Of a stretch of 64,000 bases of DNA, positions 57,008 through 64,000 are shown in pieces; the first letter of the stretch is position 1; each line of letters begins with the position of its first letter. The stretch covers positions 22,397-86,396 of the forward strand of contig CALXNA010000009.1 in assembly GCA_944389615.1 (NCBI GenBank). The letters are read 5' to 3'. The translations under genes were made by a program, and so were the position numbers. The notes beneath the pieces were generated by a model. That model was not told the origin of the DNA and ran no database searches. It worked only from the letters and a program-made list of their open reading frames with translations. This stretch comes from an uncultured Anaerobiospirillum sp. (GTDB lineage Bacteria; Pseudomonadota; Gammaproteobacteria; Enterobacterales; Succinivibrionaceae).

Positions 57008-57601
57008 CGCCGACCGCGCCCAGCTGCCCGGCGCAGCAGCCCTGCGCGCAGCACCGCGGGGGCGGGCGCTGGGGCCAGCGGTTGGTTTTGGTGCGTCCGC
57101 ACTAAGCTGGGATGGTGCGCCGGGATTTGGGCGCAGCTTTTGCGGCGCGCGGGTGGGCGCGATATACCTAAAAAGCTAGATCCGGTATATACTTTGCCCT
57201 CTAGCAACTTGTATGGTAGTAGGCGCAGAGGCGCGGGCTAAACCGCTTGGGTATAGCGCTGCTACGGTCTGCCATATGTGTGACCGACGCCGAAAACTCA
57301 GTAAAAAGTGTACCGAAAGTAGGGCGCATCGCACAAACTGGCGCGCTCATTGCGGCTTTTGGCAGTGATCTTCGCTAAGATGCCCGAAGTCAATATGGGC
57401 ATTTGTTCCCATACCATTGGTGCCGTGCCGCAGGCTCGGTCGCTGGCAGGCTCAGGCACCGATGAATGCTCAAATGCGTGGCCGCAAGGCGGCGCGCGGT
57501 TAGCTACTTACTTGGTGACTTACGATACCAGCCCCGGCGGGCAATAGGGGGCATCCTGAGCGGGCGCAAGCTTACGCTCGGGCCACGCCACAGGACATAG
57601 G
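57008..57601. other. Intergenic region nudF/cpdA
   Basis: 594 bases where yqiB lies in E. coli. No remnant of yqiB is seen. An inverted repeat at 57162-57190 has arms ATATACC/GGTATAT around 15 bases, in an AT-rich patch, and could be an operator or a promoter-proximal hairpin. The remaining frames look random. Confidence 0.4.
57162..57190. promoter_or_regulatory. Inverted repeat ATATACC-N15-GGTATAT
   Basis: Seven-base perfect arms separated by 15 bases, about 410 bases before cpdA. The AT-rich arms contrast with the GC-rich surroundings. Confidence 0.4.
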
Positions 57602-58426
57602 ATGAGAACGATTAACCTGCAGCTTACTAACCAGTCCCCACACTTGAGAGTGTTGCAACTTACGGACTGCCATTTGTTTGCAGAAGAGTCAGGCAAACTT
57701 CTGGGGGTACGCACGGCCGATTCCTTTAAGGCCGTCCTACAGGCGATCGCCAGCCAAAACCAGCCGTTTGATCTCATCATCGTCAGTGGCGACATCAGCC
57801 AAGACTACTCGGTGGCCTCCTACCAGCGCTTTGCCCACGCCATTTCGGTGCTGCATGCGCCGGTCTTCTTTGTGCCGGGCAACCACGATGATGGGCCGCT
57901 GATGTACCGCATCTTCGACCAGTATGGGGTGCACACGGAGCGCTCGCTCATCTGCAACAACTGGCACTTTGTCTTCTTAAACTCTGAGGTGTACAGCGTG
58001 CCGCACGGCTGGGTCGAGCGCTCGGAGCTCAACTTCCTCAAGGAATGCTACGACGCCTACCCCGAGCTCAACACGGTGGTGGTCGTGCACCACCTGCCGC
58101 GCCTCGTGCACAGCCGCTGGCTTGATACCCAGACCATGCACAACCAAGATGAGTTCAACAACTTCATCGCCACCATGCCTAACATCAAGTTAGTGCTGTG
58201 CGGCCACGTGCATCAGGAAATCGACGAAGTGGTAGCGCGCATCCGCTACATCGCCACGCCGTCGACCTCAATTCAGTTTGAGCCGCTCTCCCACGACTTT
58301 GCCTTAGACTCGCAGGCTCCCGGCTGGCGCTACCTGCAATTTGGGCCCGACGGCCAGATCGACACCCAAGTCTATCGCCTGCCGCTGGGCAGCTTCACCC
58401 CGGACGTTGGCGTCAGCGGCTATTAG
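57602..58426 (+). CDS. cpdA: 3',5'-cyclic AMP phosphodiesterase CpdA
   Basis: A calcineurin-type metallophosphoesterase that lowers cAMP. The 274-residue product has the full set of metal-binding motifs in order: LTDCHLF (D-x-H), SGDISQDYS (G-D), PGNHDDGP (G-N-H-D), VVHHLPR (H) and CGHVHQE (G-H-x-H). The ATG at 57602 follows AGGACATAGG. yqiA follows after 41 bases, as in E. coli. Confidence 0.94.
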   Translation: MRTINLQLTNQSPHLRVLQLTDCHLFAEESGKLLGVRTADSFKAVLQAIASQNQPFDLIIVSGDISQDYSVASYQRFAHAISVLHAPVFFVPGNHDDGPLMYRIFDQYGVHTERSLICNNWHFVFLNSEVYSVPHGWVERSELNFLKECYDAYPELNTVVVVHHLPRLVHSRWLDTQTMHNQDEFNNFIATMPNIKLVLCGHVHQEIDEVVARIRYIATPSTSIQFEPLSHDFALDSQAPGWRYLQFGPDGQIDTQVYRLPLGSFTPDVGVSGY

Positions 58427-58467
58427 GGACGAGCCCAAATAAGGGGAGTCCCGCATAAGGAGGAGTC

Positions 58468-59076
58468 ATGTCGCAAGTAAGGACACCCCGTCCGGTCACA
58501 CTGTGCTATATCCACGGCTTCCTATCAGGGCCGACGGCCGCTAAAGCTCAAGCCCTCGCGGCCTATCTCAAAGCTCATCACTCAGACCTCACCTTCTACA
58601 GCCCCGACTTTCCGGACACGCCCAAAGAGGCCTACGCCGCGCTGCGTGATTTCTGCCAGAGCATAGTCAGCCCCGAGCACCAAGTGGTCTTAGTAGGCAG
58701 CTCAATGGGCGGCTTCTTTAGCACGCTGCTTGGGGCTGAGTTCAACTGCAAAATGGTGCTGCTCAACCCCTGCACCAGCCCGCAGGACTACTTCCATCAG
58801 CTGATTGGCCCGCAGTTTAACCCAGTTACCGAGCGGCACTTTGAGCTGAGGCCTGAGATGATCACCTTCCTCAGAGCCTTAGATGAGGCGACGGTGGTGC
58901 GCCCGGAGCTGACGCAGGTCTATCTGGGCAGCTGCGATGAGACGCTCGATTGGCGCAAGAGTATGCTGCGCTACAACGCCTGCGACATCCGCTTCATCCC
59001 GGGCGAAGACCATGCCTTTACCCACAACTTCGCCGCCTTGATCCCATCCATCATCGACTTTGCCTTAGCGCGCTAA
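58468..59076 (+). CDS. yqiA: YqiA-like alpha/beta hydrolase (esterase)
   Basis: The 202-residue product has the nucleophile elbow VLVGSSMGGFFSTLLG (Ser near residue 79), an oxyanion region in CYIHGFLSGPTAAKA, the acid in YLGSCDETLDW, and the catalytic His in GEDHAFTHNF. YqiA of E. coli hydrolyses short acyl esters. The start follows a strong AAGGAGGAG. It is in an operon with cpdA; parE, next in E. coli, is absent. Confidence 0.92.
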   Translation: MSQVRTPRPVTLCYIHGFLSGPTAAKAQALAAYLKAHHSDLTFYSPDFPDTPKEAYAALRDFCQSIVSPEHQVVLVGSSMGGFFSTLLGAEFNCKMVLLNPCTSPQDYFHQLIGPQFNPVTERHFELRPEMITFLRALDEATVVRPELTQVYLGSCDETLDWRKSMLRYNACDIRFIPGEDHAFTHNFAALIPSIIDFALAR

Positions 59077-59188
59077 GCGCGCCGCCGCCGCGCGCCCAGC
59101 AGCGCGCACCACTGCGCGGTCGCGGCACGCGTGACGCCGCGTGCCAGCCGCTTCCTTGCTAAGGAAATGCTAAGCATTGCTCATTTAG

Positions 59189-59226
59189 AATGCACTTACG
59201 GACACTTGCGCTGTAAGTGCATTTTT
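59189..59226 (+). terminator. Intrinsic terminator of cpdA-yqiA
   Basis: AATGCACTTAC (59189-59199) pairs perfectly with GTAAGTGCATT (59213-59223), and the T-run reaches 59226. An AATGC-taa-GCATT palindrome lies just upstream (59166-59178). Confidence 0.87.
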
Positions 59227-59276
59227 GCGCGTAAGTGAGATCACTGGCTGCTGCGAGGTGCTGCGAGGTTGAGGTT

Positions 59277-59990
59277 ATGCGCGTTCTGCTCATTGAAGAT
59301 GATGAAATGATTGGCTCGTCGGTGGCTGAAAACCTAGCCGAGGCCGCCTACGCCGTAGACTGGTTTAAAAACGGCAAGGATGCCTTAGAGGCGCCTTTTG
59401 CCACCGACTACGACGTCTGCCTGCTCGACTTGGGCCTGCCCTTAGTCGATGGCATTAAGGTGCTCGAGTATTGGCGCAAGAACAAGCTCAAGGCGCCGGT
59501 CATCATCATGACAGCACGCGATGAGCTCGAAGACCGTGTCACGGGCCTCGATACCGGCGCCGACGACTACGTGGTCAAGCCTTTTGCTATGGCTGAGCTC
59601 CTCGCGCGCATTCGCGCAGTAACGCGCCGCCGTGCCGGGGCAGATCCTGACGGCACCATCACCTACGGTGATCTGACCTTAATCCCCAACAACCACGAGG
59701 TGCGGGTACGCGAGGTCGGGGGCGAGCGCTCGCTTATTCTCACCAGCCGCGAGTTTGCGCTGTTTGAGGCGCTGATGTCGCGCCCGGGCGCGGTGCTCTC
59801 GCGTGAGGCCTTAGAGGGCCGCATTTACGGCTGGGATGAGGAGGTCGACTCTAACGCCATTGAGTACTTGCTCTACGCACTGCGCCGTAAGATCGGCTCG
59901 GAGTTCATCAAGAACATCCGCGGCGTGGGCTGGAAGATCAACAAGATCACGAAGAGTGAGGAAGGCGCAGCTCCAGCTGAGAGCAAGTAG
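59277..59990 (+). CDS. OmpR/PhoB family response regulator (QseB/PmrA-like)
   Basis: The 237-residue product starts at ATG 59277 (MRVLLIEDDEMIGSSVAENL). The receiver domain has the acidic pair D8/D9, phosphoacceptor D51 (CLLDLGLP), T-containing MTARDELEDRV and K in DYVVKPFAMAELL. The C-terminal winged helix (TYGDLTLIPNNHEVRV, LTSREFALFEALM, DSNAIEYLLYALRRKIG) is of the OmpR type. It resembles QseB/PmrA most by eye. The sensor kinase gene follows. Two GTAAGTG direct repeats 18 bases apart (59213, 59231) lie just upstream and could be autoregulatory sites. Confidence 0.92.
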   Translation: MRVLLIEDDEMIGSSVAENLAEAAYAVDWFKNGKDALEAPFATDYDVCLLDLGLPLVDGIKVLEYWRKNKLKAPVIIMTARDELEDRVTGLDTGADDYVVKPFAMAELLARIRAVTRRRAGADPDGTITYGDLTLIPNNHEVRVREVGGERSLILTSREFALFEALMSRPGAVLSREALEGRIYGWDEEVDSNAIEYLLYALRRKIGSEFIKNIRGVGWKINKITKSEEGAAPAESK

Positions 59991-60063
59991 CGATAGCTAC
60001 AAACTACTAAGGGACTTGTTTTGTGGCGTGCCGTGACCTGAGGTCACGCGCGGGTGGTTGGCA

Positions 60064-61719
60064 ATGACAGAGATTGAGGCAAAGCAGCTCACGGCACCGG
60101 CCGCGGGTGACCTGCGCGCGTCGCGCGCCAGGCCTGCTGCCGCGGCCGCGGCAGCAGCAGCGACCGCCGATCCGGCCGCCCCCGTCGAGGCCGCATCGAG
60201 CGAGACAGCTCCGGCCGAGGCCTCCGGGCGCTGGGCCTTTATGCGCTCGCTGCAATTTCGCCTGATGCTCATCTTCGTGGTGGTGAGCATGATCTTAGCG
60301 GCCATCATGAGCGTGCTCTCCTATAACCGCATGGTGCGCAGTGCCCAGCAATTTGTCGACGAAGAGCTCTCGCAGATTTCCTCGGTGGCGATCAACTACA
60401 ACATGATCATCCCACGTAGGTGGGAAGCGCCGCGGCGCAATCACGAGCGCGTGCTGCGCCTGCGTCAGCGCAATGGCTCGATTGTGGTCGAGTATTCGAC
60501 CGTGCCGCGCCCGGAGCATCAAGAGCCCAACGAGCGCCTGACGCCTTCGATCTTCGATCTGTACAAGTTCAAGTACGACATCATCATCGCCCCGCTCTAT
60601 GGGCGTCCCGGTGATGCGCTCTACATTCCGCCGGGCGTCGCCGACGGCTTCTATACGGTGATGGTGGCCGATGAGCGCGTGCGCGCCTTTATCTCGACTA
60701 ATACCTTAGGACAGCGCTTTGTGGTGGCACGACCACTCGACTCGATTGAGGGCATCACCCATCAGGCGCTGCTGAGCTCCATCTGGCAGTTCTTAGGCGT
60801 CAACCTCATCATCATCCCGATTTTGATCTTGTCGGTGCGCCTGATGTTTGTCACCTTAAACCGCATCGCCAAGTCGCTTTACAAGCGCCGCGACGATGAC
60901 TTAAGTCCGGTCATCTCCGCAGAGCACACCGGCTTTGTGCCCTCGGAGCTCGACAGCTTTATTCAGGCCTTAAACCGTCTCTTCGTCAAGATCGACGAAG
61001 GCATCCAATCCAAGCGCCGCTTCATTGCCGATGCTGCGCACGAAATGCGTACGCCGCTCACGGCCTTGTCGCTGCAGGCTGAGTCACTGGCCAAGGAAGA
61101 TTTGCCTGAGAGTGCGCGCCTTAAGGTGGAGAAGCTGTATCGCGCGATCTCGCGTGAGCGCGACTTGATGACGGCGCTGCTCACCCTCGCCCGCGAGCAG
61201 AACAAGGTCGAGATGACCTTAGAGACCATCGACGTGCTCGATCTCTTCATCAAGCTGATCGACGACCAAGGTCTGCTTGCCGATGAAAAGGATATCGACT
61301 TAGGCGTCGAAGGCAAGGCCAACTACCAAATCGTCACCGACCGCATGCGACTGATGCGCGTCATGTCCAACTTGGTGTCTAATGCCATTAAGTACACCCC
61401 GCGTGGCGGGCGCATCAATCTGATAGCGCAGCCGCTCGAGCAGGGCTTGCGCCTGTGCGTCCAAGACGACGGCCCGGGCATTCCGCCCGAGCAGCTGGGC
61501 CATATCTTAGAGCCGTTCTATCGCGTCCACGGTGACCGCTCCGAGATCCAAGGCACGGGACTGGGCCTTGCCATCGTCAAGGCCTCGTGCGACTCGATCG
61601 GCGCGGAGCTCAAGTTTGCCAACGTCTCGCCGCATGGTCTGTGCGTCACGGTCGACCTGCCCAATCTCAGCCCGGCGCAGAAGCCCAAGGCCGCGCCTCA
61701 AGCTGCGCCCAAAGCCTAA
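60064..61719 (+). CDS. Sensor histidine kinase (QseC-like)
   Basis: Partner of the regulator at 59277. The 551-residue product has an unusual Ala/Pro-rich cytoplasmic leader of about 60 residues before the first membrane span (LMLIFVVVSMILAAIMSVLS). A periplasmic sensor domain of about 150 residues follows, then a second span (VNLIIIPILILSVRLMFV). The kinase core has the H-box FIADAAHEMRTPLTALSLQ with His326, N-box NLVSNAIKYTP, and G-boxes DDGPGIP and GTGLGLAIV. The signal is unknown. Its stop overlaps by four bases the stop of the convergent rhodanese gene. Confidence 0.93.
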   Translation: MTEIEAKQLTAPAAGDLRASRARPAAAAAAAAATADPAAPVEAASSETAPAEASGRWAFMRSLQFRLMLIFVVVSMILAAIMSVLSYNRMVRSAQQFVDEELSQISSVAINYNMIIPRRWEAPRRNHERVLRLRQRNGSIVVEYSTVPRPEHQEPNERLTPSIFDLYKFKYDIIIAPLYGRPGDALYIPPGVADGFYTVMVADERVRAFISTNTLGQRFVVARPLDSIEGITHQALLSSIWQFLGVNLIIIPILILSVRLMFVTLNRIAKSLYKRRDDDLSPVISAEHTGFVPSELDSFIQALNRLFVKIDEGIQSKRRFIADAAHEMRTPLTALSLQAESLAKEDLPESARLKVEKLYRAISRERDLMTALLTLAREQNKVEMTLETIDVLDLFIKLIDDQGLLADEKDIDLGVEGKANYQIVTDRMRLMRVMSNLVSNAIKYTPRGGRINLIAQPLEQGLRLCVQDDGPGIPPEQLGHILEPFYRVHGDRSEIQGTGLGLAIVKASCDSIGAELKFANVSPHGLCVTVDLPNLSPAQKPKAAPQAAPKA

Positions 61720-62294
61720 TGCTGCATCGTGACTTGCGCCGCGGTCTCAGCCATTGGGGTGGTGGTCGGCTCAGTGGTTAAGCCATAAGGCCAAGTTAAG
61801 ACGCCACCGATGCTCATGACATAGCTAAAGCCGTCCTCAGAGAGGGCCTTCATAGCCTCACCGGCGCGGCCGCCAGAGCGGCAGTAGACCATAATGGGGG
61901 TCTTTTGGGCCTTGAGAGCAGCTAGGTCTGCATTCTCCGTGACCGTGCCCTTAGGGACGTTATAGGCACCCACAACGTGGCCTGCGGCATATTCGTTGGG
62001 CTCACGGACATCGACTACGACCGCGCCCTGATTTTGCATCAGGGCATAGGCGACATCTTGTGGGATTACTTGAGCTTGCTCGGAGTAGGTGAAGCCTGCG
62101 GCCAGCTTAGCGGCCTCAGCGGCGCTCATCGTCTTAAGCGGCAGGGCAGCATGGCCTTCTTCGACATAGTTGAACCGCGCGCTTGCGGTTGCAGCGACCG
62201 GCTGGGTGGTGCTATCGGTAGCGCAGGCGCTGAGCGTCATCAGACTTAAGGCAATGGTGGTCAGCGTAGTGCCTAAGATCGTACGATTTTGCAT
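61716..62294 (-). CDS. Rhodanese-like lipoprotein
   Basis: The 192-residue product starts at ATG 62294; the ATG two codons upstream abuts the GAGGAG site and is less likely. The N-terminus (MQNRTILGTTLTTIALSLMT) leads to a lipobox LSAC, so it should be lipid-anchored in the envelope. A rhodanese domain covers residues 80-180: VVVDVREPNEYAAGHVVGAY and the active-site loop VYCRSGGRAGEA with Cys. Such single-domain rhodaneses transfer sulfane sulfur or sense thiols. It is a paralogue of the gene at 62330, sharing GGVLTW(P/E)YGLTT near the C-terminus. The two are 35 bases apart and probably cotranscribed. Confidence 0.9.
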   Translation of the reverse strand: MQNRTILGTTLTTIALSLMTLSACATDSTTQPVAATASARFNYVEEGHAALPLKTMSAAEAAKLAAGFTYSEQAQVIPQDVAYALMQNQGAVVVDVREPNEYAAGHVVGAYNVPKGTVTENADLAALKAQKTPIMVYCRSGGRAGEAMKALSEDGFSYVMSIGGVLTWPYGLTTEPTTTPMAETAAQVTMQH

Positions 62295-62329
62295 AAACAT
62301 CTCCTCTGAGCAAAGTGAGGCTGAGCCGC

Positions 62330-62764
62330 TTAGAACTTGTCCTGTAGCGGCGTGACGCGGGCTACGGCCTCAGCAAAGGGCAGCTGCGGCTCATCTGTGG
62401 TCAGGCCATACTCCCACGTGAGGACGCCGCCCATGTTCATGAGGTATTTGAAGCCTAACCGTGCGAGGTCATGCATGGCAAGGCCCGAGCGCCGCCCGGA
62501 GCGGCAATAGAGTAGCACCGGGGTATCGCGGGCTTTGAGCACGGAGAGCTCATGGTGCTGATAGAGCTCCGCTAAGGGCATCAGGTAGGCGCCCTCAATA
62601 TGGCCCTCGTGATACTCCTCGGGTGTGCGCACATCGATCACCACGGCCCCATTCTGCTCCATCAGGGCATGCGCCTGATGCTGATTAAGATTCATGGGCG
62701 CCGCCTGATAGCGAAAGGTCGCGAGTAAATCGCTGCTATCGCTGGCCGTAAACGATGGAAACAT
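62330..62764 (-). CDS. Rhodanese-like protein, cytoplasmic paralogue
   Basis: The 144-residue product starts at ATG 62764 behind GAGG. It lacks a signal peptide, so it should be cytoplasmic. It has VVIDVRTPEEYHEGHIEGAY, the active loop LYCRSGRRSGLAMHDL with Cys, and LMNMGGVLTWEYGLTTDEP. Clear similarity to the downstream lipoprotein indicates tandem duplication with a change of compartment. The pair may hand sulfur or redox state across the membrane, but this is a guess. Confidence 0.9.
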   Translation of the reverse strand: MFPSFTASDSSDLLATFRYQAAPMNLNQHQAHALMEQNGAVVIDVRTPEEYHEGHIEGAYLMPLAELYQHHELSVLKARDTPVLLYCRSGRRSGLAMHDLARLGFKYLMNMGGVLTWEYGLTTDEPQLPFAEAVARVTPLQDKF

Positions 62765-62919
62765 GACCAAGCCTCAGCTCTCAAGAAACCAAACTACCAA
62801 CCCAAGGAAGGCCCTCAGCCATGCCCGCAGGTCAGTGCATTTAGGATAGCACTAATCCCCAAGGCAAGTAAGCTCTTGCTAACTTGTCGCAAGAAGCCGC
62901 ATCAGCCTGTCGCTGGCTC

Positions 62920-62960
62920 CAAAAGCAACCGGCCCAGAACTTCCCTCAGTTCCGGGCCGG
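62920..62960 (-). terminator. Intrinsic terminator of the HTH protein gene
   Basis: On the minus strand CCGGCCC (62960-62954) pairs with GGGCCGG (62935-62929), with inner GAACT/AGTTC pairing, followed by TTGCTTTT. Confidence 0.65.
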
Positions 62961-62999
62961 AGCGTTAAGTGATATCGCAGCTATTGCAGCTATCGCAGC

Positions 63000-63434
63000 T
63001 TACTCTGCGCTGTTTGAGGCGGCAGCGGCAGCCTGCTCGGTTTCCATTTCAGCGATAGCTTTATCGCGGTCGCGCATTTTGCGCTCGATGGTGCTGATAT
63101 AAGATTGGGACTTCTGTAAGATGGCGGCAATCTCACTCTGCTTCTTACCTTCGGCGCGCAGGGCCTTAATCTTTGGCTCTAAGGAGTTAACCTTAGACAG
63201 ACGCTTACGCTTGCGCGGCGCATCCTCGGCTGCAGGGGCTGCGGCCTTTTTGCGCCCGCGCTTAGGAGCGGCTGGTGTTGCCGGGCGCGTACGCGGTTGA
63301 ATAGTGATAATGCCCTCAGGCGTATTGAAGGTCAGCACCGAACCTTGTTTGTGCACTTCCAAGTTTGGATCTGCCATCAGTTCGCCCACCGTCATATTCA
63401 TGATGGCCTGCGGCGTCAAGACACGCTTCTTCAT
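63000..63434 (-). CDS. Small HTH protein with AT-hook-like linker
   Basis: I do not recognise the family. The 144-residue product starts at ATG 63434 (MKKRVLTPQAIMNMTVGELM); a TTG two codons earlier is in frame. Residues 1-55 are compact, followed by a basic linker with AT-hook-like KRGRKKAA and PRKRKRLSK, then a helix-turn-helix segment KALRAEGKKQSEIAAILQKS and QSYISTIERKMRDRD, and a Glu/Ala tail. This suggests a DNA-binding, nucleoid-associated or regulatory role. It has its own promoter and terminator. Confidence 0.75.
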   Translation of the reverse strand: MKKRVLTPQAIMNMTVGELMADPNLEVHKQGSVLTFNTPEGIITIQPRTRPATPAAPKRGRKKAAAPAAEDAPRKRKRLSKVNSLEPKIKALRAEGKKQSEIAAILQKSQSYISTIERKMRDRDKAIAEMETEQAAAAASNSAE

Positions 63435-64000
63435 AAACAAAATCCTGTAATAACACCAATAGAGATGCTAAAAGCGTACTCTCAGCCTCGCTCTGAGTCA
63501 AGAAATTTCGCTCCACGCGGCGCGCCACGTGCCGCGGACGTAGGCCCGCGCGCCTGTATCCGCATGCCCGCGGCGCCCCGTTGTGATAGCACCAACCCCC
63601 GCGATATCAGCATGTGATACCTCGCTTTTCACCCTGAAAAGTCGCTGCCGCTATGAGCAAAGTAGCGCGTTAGCAAGTGAAAAGAGTCGGCGCAGGCTAC
63701 GTGAGCCAAGGAAGGTGCAGGTTGCTGCGCAGAGCGCAGGCCTCCTGCGGGGGCTGTGGAAGTAAGGCTCATACACGCTGCGGCAGCGCGCAGCGGACAC
63801 TTGAGGTCTGCGAGGTCGGGAGATAGGTGTGAGGGGGTAAACGAGTGATATGGTACCTTGGGCGCGGGTACGCGGTGGTAGTGGGTGGCGGCATGGGTGA
63901 GCTCCTTGAAGCTGTGGTGGGCTCTGGATACGACAAGGCGCCAGCCTCCGCGTGGGAAGCTGACGCCTGTGATTGAAGGCGCCCGTGTGGGCGCCGCGGT
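63435..64000. other. Right-end intergenic region
   Basis: 566 bases with a promoter for the minus-strand gene at 63473-63501, a CTTTTCA-ccc-TGAAAAG palindrome at 63634-63650, and a GGCGCCC-gtgt-GGGCGCC hairpin at 63978-63995. No gene is recognised. Confidence 0.45.
63473..63501 (-). promoter_or_regulatory. Sigma-70 promoter of the HTH protein gene
   Basis: On the minus strand TTGACT (63501-63496) and TACGCT (63478-63473) are separated by 17 bases; the predicted start of transcription is about 30 bases before the ATG. Confidence 0.6.

Noticed and set aside
57350..57547. 65-codon frame in the nudF-cpdA gap, possible yqiB remnant
   Set aside because: Its translation shows no resemblance to YqiB and no initiation signals.

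Overview
The window reads as a piece of a GC-rich gammaproteobacterial chromosome. Gene order is the main evidence. Blocks known from E. coli and its relatives are preserved: ftsK-(insertion)-lolA-rarA-serS, cvpA-purF, thrS-infC-rpmI-rplT, fxsA-x-groES-groEL, mrcA<>aroK-aroB-damX-...-rpe-gph-trpS, and nudF-cpdA-yqiA. Many loci that are contiguous in enterobacteria are broken up or shortened here. A fermentative member of Aeromonadales / Succinivibrionaceae would fit (lone acetate kinase, type II citrate synthase, heavy use of the leucine codon UUA in highly expressed genes), but no rRNA is present and the placement is inference.

Layout. 1-1148: start of a DedA membrane protein leaving the left edge, then a structured intergenic region ending in a terminator. 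1149-14743: a 1,961-residue FtsK with an enormous linker, an orphan sugar-binding lipid-free ABC substrate-binding protein, lolA, rarA, then a tight serS-cvpA-purF operon. 14855-16189: a secreted low-complexity protein, a possible 27-residue membrane peptide and tRNA-Val(GAC), all on the minus strand. 16904-20462: thrS-infC-rpmI-rplT, in which infC appears to start at an AUA codon. 21397-26001: gltA, purU, a membrane-anchored DUF2726 protein and pdxH. 27011-34276: ackA without pta, a 138-bp minisatellite, a PhoA-type alkaline phosphatase that looks like a lipoprotein, a pseudaminic acid synthase with no pathway partners, and dsbD. 34441-38891: fxsA, an EamA exporter, and groES-groEL behind a near-consensus sigma-32 promoter. 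39302-45832: a truncated AAA-ATPase-like gene, two tandem MFS transporters and PBP1a. 46183-54242: aroK-aroB-damX, then, where dam would be expected, a set of small proteins built from a repeated helical motif, then rpe-gph-trpS. 54708-63434: pyrC, nudF, cpdA, yqiA, an OmpR/QseB-like two-component system, two rhodanese paralogues (one a lipoprotein) and a small HTH/AT-hook-like protein.

Most genes are housekeeping: division and chromosome segregation (FtsK, DamX, PBP1a), envelope biogenesis (LolA, DsbD, PBP1a), translation (SerS, ThrS, TrpS, IF3, L35, L20, tRNA-Val), folding (GroES/EL), and central or nucleotide metabolism (PurF, PurU, PyrC, AroK, AroB, Rpe, Gph, GltA, AckA). The accessory signal lies mostly between genes: several unrelated minisatellites (units of 14, 18, 21, 27, 54 and 138 bp), palindromes before ackA, a solitary type I-E-like CRISPR repeat beside pyrC, and the helical-repeat family in the dam position. 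All functions are read from sequence by eye; no alignment or database search was run.
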